Shown here: in pieces, positions 16,740 to 26,172 of the stretch | Position numbering within the stretch: position 1 is the stretch's first letter | How the letters are laid out: each line of letters begins with the position of its first letter | From: an uncultured Planctomycetota bacterium | Lineage (GTDB): Bacteria > Planctomycetota > Phycisphaerae > UBA1845 > UTPLA1 | DNA length: 64,000 nt | Assembly (NCBI GenBank): GCA_900696465.1 | Contig: CAADGE010000023.1 | Location: 1-64,000, forward strand | Direction: 5' to 3' | Program-made: the position numbers and the translations under genes | Notes under the pieces: generated by a model | The model's database searches: none | Seen by the model: only the letters and a program-made list of their open reading frames with translations | What the model was told of the DNA's origin: nothing

Positions 16740-17210
16740 CTATTTGTCGAAGTGGTTGATGTCGTTGACCCACACGCCGCCGGTCTGCCAGTGGTATAAC
16801 CACCCCACGGTGGCGGTCGTATTCACAACCGTCGGCGGGTTGGCGTTGGCTGCTCCCCAGCCGGTTGAGCCCTTTCTGGGCCCGGTTGGGCAAGGCGGTA
16901 TCTTCTTGATGTAGGGGCCGTATTTGTAGACCGCGGTCTTGTTGCTGGACATCGCCCCGGCCTCGCTCGTGTAACGGTCCAGAGCGGTTAGAGAAGTAGG
17001 GTAATTGCCCTTGTGCTCGAGAAAGTAAATCTCCATCGCCTTTCGCATGACGGTGGGGTCGTGTTGCAGGGTGGCCACTTCGGCATCCTTCGATGCGTCT
17101 GAAAGCATCGGCACCACAACGGCCGCGAGGATCCCCAGAATGACCACGACGATCAGAATTTCCACAAGCGTCATCGCGCGGGAAATGCAAATCGACGTCT
17201 GATCAGGCAT
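16740..17210 (-). CDS. type II secretion pseudopilin-like protein (GspG-type)
   Basis: A 156-residue protein starting with a short leader and the class III prepilin helix MTLVEILIVVVILGILAAVV, with the conserved Glu at +5. The leader ends in Arg-Ala rather than the usual Gly before the cleavage point. The globular part contains a C-terminal PPCPTGPRKGSTGW loop and a Trp-rich strand, as in planctomycete GspG-like pseudopilins. No secretion-system genes lie next to it. I chose ATG 17210 for a 12-residue leader; ATG 17231 is equally possible. Confidence 0.8.
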   Translation of the reverse strand: MPDQTSICISRAMTLVEILIVVVILGILAAVVVPMLSDASKDAEVATLQHDPTVMRKAMEIYFLEHKGNYPTSLTALDRYTSEAGAMSSNKTAVYKYGPYIKKIPPCPTGPRKGSTGWGAANANPPTVVNTTATVGWLYHWQTGGVWVNDINHFDK

Positions 17211-17646
17211 ATTCGTGTGGCCCGCAATCATTCACATTGTCTATCGGATTACGGGTGTGTGTGCTGGAGTAAAGCGCGCGATAAACGGACCGGTTGGGGC
17301 GTACTTCGACCCTGGAGCTAGCGCTTTCGATCATACTTCTTCGTCCTTAAGGTCCAGTAAGCCGCGGAAAATAGTCATCTACCCGTAGGAAGATGAGCAT
17401 GGCGCGAACCTCCAATAATGACGTGTGTCGTTACCACCTTCCCCCATGTTTGGTCCAGTCTCTTTGTTAATCCAACACCGCTCGCAGCACATTCCGTGGG
17501 CGGGCAGTGTGGAGCGAGGGAACCGAACGTAGCGCAGCCTGCCCACGGCGGCGCGACCGACCCACCCCGCGAGCCATTCTGTTGGTTCGATATATCCGAC
17601 GTCTCTACGCAGCATCCGACCTGTCTGACACGCCCATCTTGATCGA
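17211..17646. other. intergenic, no gene seen
   Basis: About 430 bases between the pseudopilin gene and the transposase remnant. Minus-strand frames here lack family features and overlap one another, and the region is probably non-coding or decayed insertion-sequence DNA. Confidence 0.4.
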
Positions 17647-17917
17647 CTAGGCCTCCGGCGCCGGCGGTCAATACCCCAACGAATTGTGTGGCCGCACTGT
17701 GTTGTAATGAACCCGCCATCGCTCAACCAGGATATTCGCCTCCTGCAGCGTGGAGAAGATCTCGCCGTTCAGCAACTCATCGCTCAGCTTCCCATTGATA
17801 ATCTCTACGTACCCTTTTCCAACCGGCTGCGCGGCTCGATGAACAGCTTCTTCACGCCCACCCGATTTAACCAATCTCGCACCACCTTCGCCGTGAATTC
17901 CGGTTCGAAGCCGCCGA
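17647..17917 (-). pseudogene. IS3-family transposase, decayed C-terminal fragment
   Basis: The minus strand encodes the end of an IS3-family OrfB integrase domain in two frames. EPEFTAKVVRDWLNRVGVKK-FIEP lies in one frame; then, after a one-base deletion near 17835, VGKGYVEIINGKLSDELLNG and the typical HYNTVRPHNSLGY continue in another. A TGA replaces the expected Arg after LGY, with PPAPEA and the original stop at 17647-17649 still readable. Catalytic Asp residues lie in the missing upstream part. No terminal inverted repeats are evident. A non-functional relic. Confidence 0.8.
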
Positions 17918-17964
17918 CGGGGGCATGGTGCCTTGTCTTGCAGACGGCCATAGGCCGTCGGATA

Positions 17965-18330
17965 TCAGCGATCGATGGTCGTCGTGGAGCGTCGCTCGGC
18001 GGCCTTGCGGCCCGGCGGTTTCGGGTCGATGCCGGGGGCCTGACCCTCCCACTCGCCGGTGCGGGCGTCGCGCCACTCCTTGGCGAGAACCTTGCCGCGC
18101 TCGTCGAAATGGATCACGACCGAGAGATGGCTTTTGTCATCCTCGTATTCCCAGCGGTCTTCGGAGTGCGCAGCGTAGTTGTCGCCAAGCGTCATGCGGA
18201 CCTCGTCCTTGTTGGACAGGCCCTCCTTGATCATGTCGTAATTCTGACGGGTGAGCTTGTTTTCGGCGCAGCCGCTCCAGAGAAAGAGGACGACGGGCGC
18301 GACCAGAACGAACCATCTTCTCGCGTGCAT
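17965..18330 (-). CDS. small lipoprotein with BamE/SmpA-like domain
   Basis: A 121-residue protein with a lipoprotein signal (MHARRWFVLVAPVVLFLWSGC, Cys21 as the lipidated residue). The mature part begins with KLTRQNYDMIKEGLSNKDEV, which resembles the first helices of the SmpA/OmlA (BamE) fold, then short strands (WEYEDDKSHLSVVIHFDERG) and a Lys/Arg-rich tail. It is expected to be membrane-anchored in the periplasm or outer membrane. It follows the other lipoprotein gene in the same direction by 27 bases, suggesting a two-gene unit. Confidence 0.75.
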   Translation of the reverse strand: MHARRWFVLVAPVVLFLWSGCAENKLTRQNYDMIKEGLSNKDEVRMTLGDNYAAHSEDRWEYEDDKSHLSVVIHFDERGKVLAKEWRDARTGEWEGQAPGIDPKPPGRKAAERRSTTTIDR

Positions 18331-18357
18331 GTTGGATACCTCCCCGTTGCATCGGAC

Positions 18358-18927
18358 TTATGGTTCCGTCGTAAGGGCGTTGAGAATTTCCTCACGGACA
18401 ACACGGAACTCAAACTCGTACTGATCGAAGAGACGTTCGCTACCGGGCGCCTGAAAGCTGGCGACCAGGATGTACTTCTGCTGCGGGGCGATCGGGCGAC
18501 CCTCCCAGCTCAATTGAAACTCGTACGATGAGGTGATGCGCTCCCAGAACTGCTTCTGGTCCCGTGTGTTGAGCACCGGCTGTGTCCAACTCTGAATCAA
18601 CTGACCCTTGCGATCACCGAGGGCACTGCGATAGGAATACAGCTCGAAGATGAATACGCCGTAGGCCTTGACCGGGTCGCCAGCGGCGTCCAGTGTGCGC
18701 AGGGAGACGGCGATGCCGTCGGGCACGGCGTCGCTGTCAAAGCTCCGCGGCTTGGTGAAGGGCTGAATCTTGATGCTGCGCGGGCTGTAGAAGGCGATCA
18801 GCTCCTCCGTACTCGGACCGTCGGACGTCTGGCCGATTTCACCGCGCTGACAGGCGGGCCCGGAGAGGGCCAGGGCGACGGCGAGCAGCATCCATGCAAT
18901 GCCCGGTGCGACTGATCGAAGCGACAT
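18358..18927 (-). CDS. hypothetical lipoprotein
   Basis: A 189-residue protein with an N-terminal hydrophobic segment ending in LSGPAC, a lipobox-like sequence with Cys26. The mature region is beta-rich (ISVSL-type strands, YSYRSALGDRKGQLIQSW, YEFQLSWEGRP), close to a transthyretin-like or immunoglobulin-like sandwich, but I cannot assign a family. It is upstream of the BamE-like lipoprotein gene and probably cotranscribed. Confidence 0.7.
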   Translation of the reverse strand: MSLRSVAPGIAWMLLAVALALSGPACQRGEIGQTSDGPSTEELIAFYSPRSIKIQPFTKPRSFDSDAVPDGIAVSLRTLDAAGDPVKAYGVFIFELYSYRSALGDRKGQLIQSWTQPVLNTRDQKQFWERITSSYEFQLSWEGRPIAPQQKYILVASFQAPGSERLFDQYEFEFRVVREEILNALTTEP

Positions 18928-19079
18928 GACCCATCCCTTTGGTCAAAGGCCGGCGGCACAGGTGGTCCGCGCCTGCGGTGTCCCTACCCGATCGATGGGG
19001 CGGATTGTAGTCCTGCGGCAGGCAGCGTCAATACAGAAGCATACGTGGGCAGAATAGCGACGAACGACCGGGCGCGGTC

Positions 19080-20954
19080 CTACATCGGCCACACCCAGTA
19101 GATGATGATCGTGCTGACGAGCATCGAGAGAATATTCAGTGGCAGACCGACTTTGACGAAGTCGGTGAACTTGTAACCGCCGGGACCAAAGACCATCAGA
19201 TTCGTCTGGTAGCCCATGGGCGTCGTGTAGGCCGCGGAGGCAGCGACGGCCACGACGATGGCGAGGGCGCGCGGGTCCTGAATGAACGGCAGCTTCGTCG
19301 CAGTGGCCATGGCGATCGGGAACATCAGCGCCGCTGCGGCGTTGTTCGTAAGAAACTCTGTCAGCACCGTGGTGCAAAGGTAGACTGCGGCGATGACGGC
19401 GATCGGCCCGAGCGTGCCGACGACCGAGGTGATACCGCCGGCGATGAACTGCGCCACGCCGGTCTTTTCCATGGCCGTGGAAATACCGAAAGAGGCGGCG
19501 ATTACGAACAGCACGTCCCACTGAATATTTCTCCGTGCAGTGGCCGACGAGACGCAGCGGAAGATGACCATGAAACCCGCCGCGGCCAACGCGAAAAAGA
19601 CACGGCCGCGATCGAAGAAGTCGCTCAGCCCTGTTCGTGCCACGGGAGCTGTAGCACCGGCCCGCGCGCGTACCGACATGAACCAGTCGAGCAGATCGGG
19701 GATGGCCATCATAACGACCATCAGGGCGAGGATCACCAGAGCAATGCCGGCGCGTTCGTGTCGTACGGGCTCAGCCCCGCCCACTTCGCTGACCAGGTAA
19801 AAATCGGTGTTGTTGCGATGGGCGCGGAGAAAGCCGGAAGCCGTCTGAAGCAGCAGCGTATCGCCGGGGCGAAGCACGATATCGCCGAGCTTCCCGCCGA
19901 GGCGGACGCCGTTGCGATGCACGGCAATGATGGCGGCGTCATAGACCGTCCGGAAATTGGCGCCGCGGATGCTCCGACCCACGAGCGGGCTGCTCTGGCT
20001 GATGACCGCCTCGCAGAGATGCTGGCCGAGGCGCTGGGTAATCGATTTAGTATCGAGTTCTTCACCGGCAGGTACCAGTCCCTTGATCTTCTGCAGATCG
20101 ACAATCGTGCCGACGACGCCGACAAACAGCAGGCGATCGCCGCTTTTGAGCTTTTCATCCGGAGCGACCGGTGCGATCGACTCGCCGTCGCGCTCGATCT
20201 CGACGAGAAACAGACCTGGGAGCTGCCGCAGACCAGCGTCCTGAACGGACTCGCCGATCAGCGGGCAGATCGGCTCGACAAGCATCTCAACCATGTACTC
20301 GCGTTGCGAAGCGCCAATCTGCTCGATGAACTCCTTGCGAATCGGCAGTAGCTTAGGAGCAATGTAGATCAGATAGAGCAGCGTGATTGCAGCCAGCGGC
20401 AGGCCGACGGCCCCGATCTCCAGAAAGCCCATCCCGCGATAACCCAACTGCTCAGAACCAAGCATGAACCCGTGAACAACCAGATTCGTGCTGGTACCGA
20501 TGAGGGTCACGATGCCGCCAGCAACGGACATGTACGAGAGCGGCAGCAGATATCGCGAGGGCGATAGCTGGTGTTTGCGGCACCAGTCCAGCACGACCGG
20601 CATGGCCATGGCCACGATCGTGGTGTTGTTCAACAGGGCCGACATCGCGCCGACCGGGCCCAGCAGCCGGACCATCGTGCGCCGCTCCGACCGGGGCAGC
20701 CCCAGCAGCTTTCGGGCGATGCCGTCGAGCGCGCCGCTGTCACGAAGGCCCGCCGCGACGACGAAGAGCGCGGCCACGGTCAGCATGCCGGCGTTGGAGA
20801 AGCCGCGCAGGGCCTCGGTGGGCGTAAGAATTCCGACAAGGCCAAGCAGCGTCAGCCCGCCGAGAAAAATAACATCCGCCAGATGCGAGAATCGCGTCAG
20901 CCCGTAGAGCATGACTGCGATCAGAATAAGCACGAACCAGCCGTCCCAGTTCAT
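19080..20954 (-). CDS. SLC13-family anion permease with two TrkA-C (RCK) domains
   Basis: A 624-residue membrane protein of the divalent anion:Na+ symporter type. About six N-terminal helices include the signature NNTTIVAMAMP and GTSTNLVVHGFMLG. Two cytosolic TrkA-C-like domains occupy about residues 215-380 (IGESVQDAGLRQLPGLFLVE and VGRSIRGANFRTVYDAAIIA). A second helix bundle has a repeat of the signature as FLTNNAAAALMFP and GYQTNLMVFGPGG. The substrate (sulfate, dicarboxylate or another anion) cannot be told from sequence. It is transcribed alone, downstream of the DUF554 gene. Confidence 0.92.
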   Translation of the reverse strand: MNWDGWFVLILIAVMLYGLTRFSHLADVIFLGGLTLLGLVGILTPTEALRGFSNAGMLTVAALFVVAAGLRDSGALDGIARKLLGLPRSERRTMVRLLGPVGAMSALLNNTTIVAMAMPVVLDWCRKHQLSPSRYLLPLSYMSVAGGIVTLIGTSTNLVVHGFMLGSEQLGYRGMGFLEIGAVGLPLAAITLLYLIYIAPKLLPIRKEFIEQIGASQREYMVEMLVEPICPLIGESVQDAGLRQLPGLFLVEIERDGESIAPVAPDEKLKSGDRLLFVGVVGTIVDLQKIKGLVPAGEELDTKSITQRLGQHLCEAVISQSSPLVGRSIRGANFRTVYDAAIIAVHRNGVRLGGKLGDIVLRPGDTLLLQTASGFLRAHRNNTDFYLVSEVGGAEPVRHERAGIALVILALMVVMMAIPDLLDWFMSVRARAGATAPVARTGLSDFFDRGRVFFALAAAGFMVIFRCVSSATARRNIQWDVLFVIAASFGISTAMEKTGVAQFIAGGITSVVGTLGPIAVIAAVYLCTTVLTEFLTNNAAAALMFPIAMATATKLPFIQDPRALAIVVAVAASAAYTTPMGYQTNLMVFGPGGYKFTDFVKVGLPLNILSMLVSTIIIYWVWPM

Positions 20955-21018
20955 AGGCCCTGTTTTCTACCGCAGCCGGTGGCGCGTGGCCAGTCACAAG
21001 GTCCGCGCCGCCCTTTGA

Positions 21019-21888
21019 TCACCCGCCTGTAAGCAGGATGCCCGGCGAAATCCGCTCTACCAGCCAGATCACCACGGGCGGAAGAAAGATCCCCGGCAGC
21101 AGATCGGCGACCGGTATTTTCTTTATGTTAAGAATCATCAACGCCGTGGCCAGCAGTACGACACCTCCGACGACATTCATGAGTTGCAGCGAGAGGTCGG
21201 GCAACATCCCTGCGAACCGCCAGGCGGCCAGCGCCAGCCCCCCTTGGAAGACCAGAACCGTCACCACGCTGAAGAAAACCCCCGCTCCCAGCGAGGCCGC
21301 CAGGGCCATCGAACAGAACCCGTCCAGAAAGGACTTGATGTAGAGCAGACTCGGGTTTCCATGGCCGCCGTTTTGCAGGCAGCCCAGGAGCGTCAGCGGT
21401 CCGACACAAAAGATTACGCTCGCTGAAAGAAACCCCTCCGCGAAGCGCCCGGCGGGTGCGCGACCGGCAAGCTGTGGACTCTCTGTGGCAGAAATCGCAT
21501 TTGTGCCGCGCTGAGGCGCGGCCATCGCGACCTGCCTGGCATCATGCCCGCTGGCCCCGAGCCGAGAATGAATCAGGCAACCGAGACCTTCGATGCGATC
21601 ATGCAGCCGCAGGGCCGTACCGAGCATCGCGCCGACGATCAAAGAACCGACGGTCACCATCGCCAGCCGCGCGCCGTACGTGGGAATCCCCTCGCCATAA
21701 CGCCGGGCAGTCTCCGACATCACCAGCACCGAGGCATCGATGCCCAGGGTGATCGTGACCAGCCCGAGACAATTCAAAATGATCTGCTGATAACGATCAG
21801 GAATGCGCGCCGAAAGCAGCAGACCGGCGCCGGAGCCGACCGCGACAGTCAGTACATTCACGATCGTGCCGTTGAGTATGTTCCACAT
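21019..21888 (-). CDS. DUF554 membrane protein
   Basis: A 289-residue protein starting MWNILNGTIVNVLTVAVGSG, the typical DUF554 (YdfK-like) N-terminus. It has about seven hydrophobic segments, including FLSASVIFCVGPLTLLGCLQ and the conserved SLLYIKSFLDGFCSMALAAS. A hydrophilic insertion around residues 115-150 is longer than usual. Function is unknown in the family; a small-molecule transporter is possible. It lies 64 bases upstream of the SLC13 gene in the same direction. Confidence 0.88.
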   Translation of the reverse strand: MWNILNGTIVNVLTVAVGSGAGLLLSARIPDRYQQIILNCLGLVTITLGIDASVLVMSETARRYGEGIPTYGARLAMVTVGSLIVGAMLGTALRLHDRIEGLGCLIHSRLGASGHDARQVAMAAPQRGTNAISATESPQLAGRAPAGRFAEGFLSASVIFCVGPLTLLGCLQNGGHGNPSLLYIKSFLDGFCSMALAASLGAGVFFSVVTVLVFQGGLALAAWRFAGMLPDLSLQLMNVVGGVVLLATALMILNIKKIPVADLLPGIFLPPVVIWLVERISPGILLTGG

Positions 21889-22047
21889 GGATGGGTGCCG
21901 GATTCATTGACCAACGCCAGCGGTCGGACGCATCGACCCGGCAGGGAACGTATGCGGCCGCAGGCATGAGGTCAACCAGACGATGCACGATCAATCCCCA
22001 CTGCTGTCCAGTGACCGATGTGGTGCCTTCGTGCTACGATGGAACAT

Positions 22048-22956
22048 ATGCCGGAACTCCCGGAGGTACAGACGATCGTCTCTCAACTGGCTCCCGCCCT
22101 GAGGGGGGCGCGCATCGAGTCCGTCCACATCGAGCGAGAGGATGTGATCCGCGAGGGGCGCCGCTCGCTGGCCACGCAGTGCCGCGGTCGCAAGGTTGAG
22201 CAGGTCTCACGGGAAGGTAAGCGGCTCTGGTTTCGGCTTAACGGGCCTGGTCGGAATGACTACGCCGCTCTCGTGATTCACCTCGGCATGAGCGGTCGAC
22301 TGACGCTGGACGCGCGCGATACTCCCCTGCTGCCGCACACGCATCTTCGCATCCGATTCGAGGGCAACGCGCACGAGCTGCGTTTTCGCGATCCGCGACG
22401 ATTCGGCGGCGTCTGGTACGTGCCGCAGCCCACAGACGGCAAAACGTGTGCGTCGAAGAACTCCACTGCCGCGCGGACGGCGCCGGGCCTTGCGCCCCTT
22501 GGACCGGATGCATTGACGATCCGCGCGGACTGTCTACGCGAAATCACCCGTCGACGCCGCCAGATCAAAGCCGTGCTGCTTGATCAGCGGATCATCAGCG
22601 GCCTGGGAAATATCTATTGCGACGAGGCACTGTACCGGGCCGGCATTCACCCCGTCACGCCGGCGTCGCAACTCACGGACATGCAGGTCCGGCGACTGGC
22701 GGATTGCATCCGTGCAACGCTGCGCTCGGCGGTCGCCGCCGGCGGATCGACGCTGCGAGATTATCGTGATGCCAGCGGCGCGGAGGGCTGGTTTCAGGTC
22801 AACCATCGCGTCTATGGGCGCGAGGGCCAGCCCTGCCGGGACTGCGGCGCGATCATCCAGCGAAGTCTCATCGCCGGCCGCTCCACGCACACCTGCCCGA
22901 ATTGCCAGACTGCAACGAAGGCAAAACCGACACGCAAGCGGGCGGTGCGGTCATGA
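22048..22956 (+). CDS. mutM: formamidopyrimidine-DNA glycosylase (Fpg/MutM)
   Basis: A 302-residue base-excision repair enzyme that removes 8-oxoguanine and formamidopyrimidines and nicks the abasic site. I chose ATG 22048 because mature Fpg must begin M-P-E-L-P-E, with Pro2 as nucleophile and Glu3 as general acid. Other landmarks are Lys in EGKRLWF, the HLGMSGRL loop, the helix-two-turn-helix QRIISGLGNIYCDEAL, and the zinc finger CRDCG...CPNC at the C-terminus. About 25 residues around TDGKTCASKNSTAARTAPG are an insertion absent from most relatives, making it longer than the usual 270. It is coupled to the next gene by ATGA. Confidence 0.95.
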   Translation: MPELPEVQTIVSQLAPALRGARIESVHIEREDVIREGRRSLATQCRGRKVEQVSREGKRLWFRLNGPGRNDYAALVIHLGMSGRLTLDARDTPLLPHTHLRIRFEGNAHELRFRDPRRFGGVWYVPQPTDGKTCASKNSTAARTAPGLAPLGPDALTIRADCLREITRRRRQIKAVLLDQRIISGLGNIYCDEALYRAGIHPVTPASQLTDMQVRRLADCIRATLRSAVAAGGSTLRDYRDASGAEGWFQVNHRVYGREGQPCRDCGAIIQRSLIAGRSTHTCPNCQTATKAKPTRKRAVRS

Positions 22957-24233
22957 GCGATTCACGGTCCGCACATGGCAAGACTGATCCACCCGCGACG
23001 CATTCCTCGCAGATTTCAAATCAGAAGGAACGGCAAACAGGCAGGCATCGACTCGGCCTGCTGGCCGTTGCGTATTTCGCGGCGGCGTTGCTCTTTGACC
23101 GTCTGGCCACGAGCATCGTCATCGGTGTGCTGGCGTATCTGTTCTACGAGATCATCGTCCGCCGAAATCGAAAAGTCATCGCGCTGACCATCAGCGCAGC
23201 GGCCTCCCTCGCGGCCTTCGAATACGCCGGTCGATATGTGCTCCGCGCGCAGTTCGGCAGATACTTCGACGACGGCGCGGACCATCGACTCAAGCCCAAT
23301 GCGGAATTGGGCATTAATTCCGACGGCATCCGCTGCCCCGTCGAGCATGACGACTTCACCGACGAGACGTTCAACATCATCTTCCTCGGCGACTCGTTCA
23401 CCTATGGCTCTCTGCTCGCGTTTGATGAGACCATGCCCGCCCAGGTCGAGCGCCTGCTGCGCGAGCGCTACCCGCAACTGGCCTCCCGCACGATCAATTT
23501 CGGCTGGATCTCTTCCTCGCCGGCGCCATCGCTGCGGCTGCTCAAAGACATCGGCGCGAAGTACAAACCCGACCTGGTCATCCAGTGCCTCGATGTCACT
23601 GACTTCCACGATGACCTCTGGATCCTACGCAAGGTTGGCTATTGGGATCGCTCGCCCACCGCCTTTCTGCTGGCACGGCTCGGGCAGTTGGCTGACATCA
23701 ATATTCACGGAATGCTTCAGGAACTTTACGTCTCCTTCAGGTTGAACAGGTTCGCGCGAAGCCGACCGGGAACCGATCGACCCATACCCGCGCATCGCTT
23801 CTTCGTCGTTCTTCAGCCGCTGGAACAGAGTCTGCCCGACATGAGCGAGACGGAGCATCAGCTTCGCAAAACGCATCGCTACTGTCGCGACGTGCTGAGA
23901 GCCGAGTACATCCTCGTGATGTTGCCCCGGCATTTTCAATACAATGCCCGTGAATCACCGCGAAACTGGGAAAAAGGCAGTTACCCTTTGCTCGGGCCTT
24001 ATGTGCACGAGCCGTTCAAATGGCTCGATGCCCTTCGACCTCGTGTCGATTTCCCCTGCCACTCGCTACTGGAGGACTTCGAGCGGACCAACGTCTTCCC
24101 GACCTGTTTCGAACACGATCCGCACTGGAATGCGGACGGCGCGCGTGTCGCCGCTGAAGGGATACTCCGAATACTCCGCGAGGAATCCGTCCTGAAGGAT
24201 GACGCGAATCAAACCGCCACGCTGCCGCAGTGA
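22953..24233 (+). CDS. membrane-anchored SGNH/GDSL-type hydrolase-like protein
   Basis: A 426-residue protein with two N-terminal transmembrane segments (LGLLAVAYFAAALLFDRL and a following helix) and an extracytoplasmic SGNH domain. The nucleophile block is IIFLGDSFTYGSLL, and the last block is HDPHWNADGARVAAEG with the Asp-x-His pair. The middle of the domain (LVIQCLDVTDFHDDL) takes the place of the block III Asn. Such proteins act as esterases or O-acetyl transferases on carbohydrates or lipids; the substrate here is unknown. The start overlaps the mutM stop (ATGA), so it is translated from the same message. Confidence 0.75.
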   Translation: MSDSRSAHGKTDPPATHSSQISNQKERQTGRHRLGLLAVAYFAAALLFDRLATSIVIGVLAYLFYEIIVRRNRKVIALTISAAASLAAFEYAGRYVLRAQFGRYFDDGADHRLKPNAELGINSDGIRCPVEHDDFTDETFNIIFLGDSFTYGSLLAFDETMPAQVERLLRERYPQLASRTINFGWISSSPAPSLRLLKDIGAKYKPDLVIQCLDVTDFHDDLWILRKVGYWDRSPTAFLLARLGQLADINIHGMLQELYVSFRLNRFARSRPGTDRPIPAHRFFVVLQPLEQSLPDMSETEHQLRKTHRYCRDVLRAEYILVMLPRHFQYNARESPRNWEKGSYPLLGPYVHEPFKWLDALRPRVDFPCHSLLEDFERTNVFPTCFEHDPHWNADGARVAAEGILRILREESVLKDDANQTATLPQ

Positions 24234-24268
24234 ACCGGTCGTGGCATGTTCATCGACAAGAACGAGTT

Positions 24269-25171
24269 TCATCGTACTTCGGCACTCTCCGGAGCCGCAG
24301 ACGGTCCGCGCGTGGCGATGAAGATGCCGGCGAGAATCATCGCCGCGCCGATCAGTTGAGCCGTTCCGGCGGTCTCGCCCAGCAAGAGGTAGGCAAGGAT
24401 GCCGGCGCCCACCGGCTCTGCCAATATGCAGACGGAAACGAAGGTCGCCGACAGGTGCTTGAGGGCGTAGTTCAGCGAGCCGTGCCCGAGCAACTGCGGA
24501 GCGATCGCCAGCGCAACGAAGCAGGCGTACGTCTGCCAGCGATAGCCGACCGCACCCACACCCGACAAAGAGGCCACCGCGCAGAGAATCACGGCCGCCA
24601 CGCCGTACACGCTCACCATGTATGAGAACACGTCCACCTCAGCGCGAACCTTGCGGCCAATGAGCAGGTAGCCCGAAGCCGTCACCGCGCCACCCAGCGC
24701 CAGCAGATTGCCGTAGAGACCGTTTTCACTTCCGACGGAATGATCGGAGATGCTGATCAATACTCCGCCCGATGCGGCGAGACAGATTCCCACGATCAGC
24801 GCCGCGTAGATTCGCTCCCGCAGGAGCAGCCAGGAGCCAATGCCCACGAAGATCGGGTTGGTCGTCACGATGACCACGGAACTGAGCACCGACGTATGTC
24901 GCAGCGAGGTCATCCAGAAGAAGAAGTGCGCCGCCAGAAACAGGCCGCCGAAAAGGACGTAGCCGGTCAGCTTCGGCGGAATACGCAGCAACCGAACTCC
25001 GCGAGTAGCCGCCAGACCTGGAATAAGCACGATCGTGGCGATGCCCAGTCGGGCCGCGGCGATGACGACCGGCGGGGCGTCGTCGCACCATCGCACCAGA
25101 ATCGCCGACGAAGAGATCGAGAGCATCCCCACGGCCAACAAAAGCGGAAGCAACATCCGATGGCGATTCAT
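24269..25171 (-). CDS. EamA-family (DMT superfamily) transporter
   Basis: A 300-residue protein with ten predicted membrane helices in two EamA repeats. The first has ISSSAILVRWCDDAPPVVIA and ends SSVVIVTTNPIFVGIGSWLL; the second has ATFVSVCILAEPVGAGILAY and a terminal helix. Members export metabolites or amino acids; the substrate cannot be inferred. It is convergent with the SGNH gene, whose stop is 35 bases away. Confidence 0.9.
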   Translation of the reverse strand: MNRHRMLLPLLLAVGMLSISSSAILVRWCDDAPPVVIAAARLGIATIVLIPGLAATRGVRLLRIPPKLTGYVLFGGLFLAAHFFFWMTSLRHTSVLSSVVIVTTNPIFVGIGSWLLLRERIYAALIVGICLAASGGVLISISDHSVGSENGLYGNLLALGGAVTASGYLLIGRKVRAEVDVFSYMVSVYGVAAVILCAVASLSGVGAVGYRWQTYACFVALAIAPQLLGHGSLNYALKHLSATFVSVCILAEPVGAGILAYLLLGETAGTAQLIGAAMILAGIFIATRGPSAAPESAEVR

Positions 25172-25662
25172 GACGCTCCATCTCGTGGTCCCGTCGCGGC
25201 ATACTCACTCGCGTGTGGAAACCATGATCAACAACTGGCGCTTCGGCAAGCGTAGTTGAATAGCAGCAAGTCACCGTTCAGTACGACCAGAAACTGCCGT
25301 GTATCCGCATCCGTGGAGCGTGTCCGGCTTCCCACACCGCCTAAAATACTGGGCAATGCTGCCCAATGTTGGGTTATCAGGTCTATATCCCGGCATCGCT
25401 TGCCGAGAAGTCTAAATTACATAACTAAATTATTTACAATTACTTAAAACAATAAAACGGCGCCCATTCGCCCATTGTCTCATCCTTGGCACAGACAGTG
25501 ACATGTACGGGGTGGGGTACTCCGGATTGTGCAGTCCGTCCGCAAGACTTCCTCGTGACAAATATGAGATTTCGCTGCGGACGTGCCGGGGAATTAGCGC
25601 GTACGTCTTCGGCCGCGGGAGCCGAATCACCAACGTCGAATTCGCCCGGCGGGTCCAGCGAT
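25172..25662. other. intergenic, AT-rich block
   Basis: 491 bases without a recognised gene. A notably AT-rich stretch at about 25411-25455, against GC-rich surroundings, may hold promoters for the flanking genes. An in-frame extension of the downstream STAS-like gene runs back to 25486, but its N-terminal residues look random. Confidence 0.4.
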
Positions 25663-26067
25663 ATGACGCAGACCATGACTAGAAAACACGACAAGGCCCA
25701 CGACGCCGCGACCGGCGAGGCGCGGTATCTCCTGGATCGCTGGGAGTTCTCCGTCTCCAGCACGGGCCTGCTCTGGATTCAGCCGACGCGATCCTCTCTC
25801 ACCCCGGAAGAACTTGCGGGCATGTTCTCCCTGCTGGCGCAGGATTGTCAGAACGACATGCCGAGGATGATCAAGCTGGACCTCAGCGGCGTCCGAATCG
25901 TCGGCGAGCAGTGGACGACGATCGAAGCCATGATCATCGACTTCGCCCACCAGATTCGGGCGGAAATCCGACTGGCGCGAAGTACGCGAGGCCCGGCCTC
26001 GTCAGTGATCTTCTCACGACCAGTTGCAACCGGAAACGAGCCCGGCCCCCTGCCACCAGCCGCGTGA
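25663..26067 (+). CDS. hypothetical protein, possibly STAS-like
   Basis: A 134-residue soluble protein from ATG 25663; the upstream start at 25486 gives an unlikely extension. The central part reads as a short alpha/beta fold: strand LLWIQPTRSSL, helix TPEELAGMFSLLAQDCQ, strand MIKLDLSGVRIVG, helix. This resembles an anti-sigma-factor-antagonist (STAS) core, but the usual phosphorylated Ser motif is not clear. It lies 105 bases upstream of guaA. Function uncertain. Confidence 0.5.
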   Translation: MTQTMTRKHDKAHDAATGEARYLLDRWEFSVSSTGLLWIQPTRSSLTPEELAGMFSLLAQDCQNDMPRMIKLDLSGVRIVGEQWTTIEAMIIDFAHQIRAEIRLARSTRGPASSVIFSRPVATGNEPGPLPPAA

Positions 26068-26131
26068 TGTAAGTTCGCTCATTGACCCTTCTCGCAGACC
26101 CATCATACCGATCTCTCTGCCGATCATGACT

Positions 26132-26169
26132 TTGACGAAACGGCGCACCGGTCTTAGATTACACCGGTC
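26132..26169 (+). promoter_or_regulatory. guaA promoter, giving a nearly leaderless mRNA
   Basis: TTGACG (26132-26137) and TAGATT (26155-26160) are 17 bp apart, predicting transcription from about 26166-26168, only five to seven bases before the guaA ATG at 26173. Two direct copies of CACCGGTC (26146-26153 and 26162-26169), each with a palindromic ACCGGT core, bracket the -10 box and could be an operator or, in RNA, a small hairpin. No Shine-Dalgarno sequence precedes the ATG, which agrees with leaderless initiation. Confidence 0.45.
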
Positions 26170-26172
26170 ATC

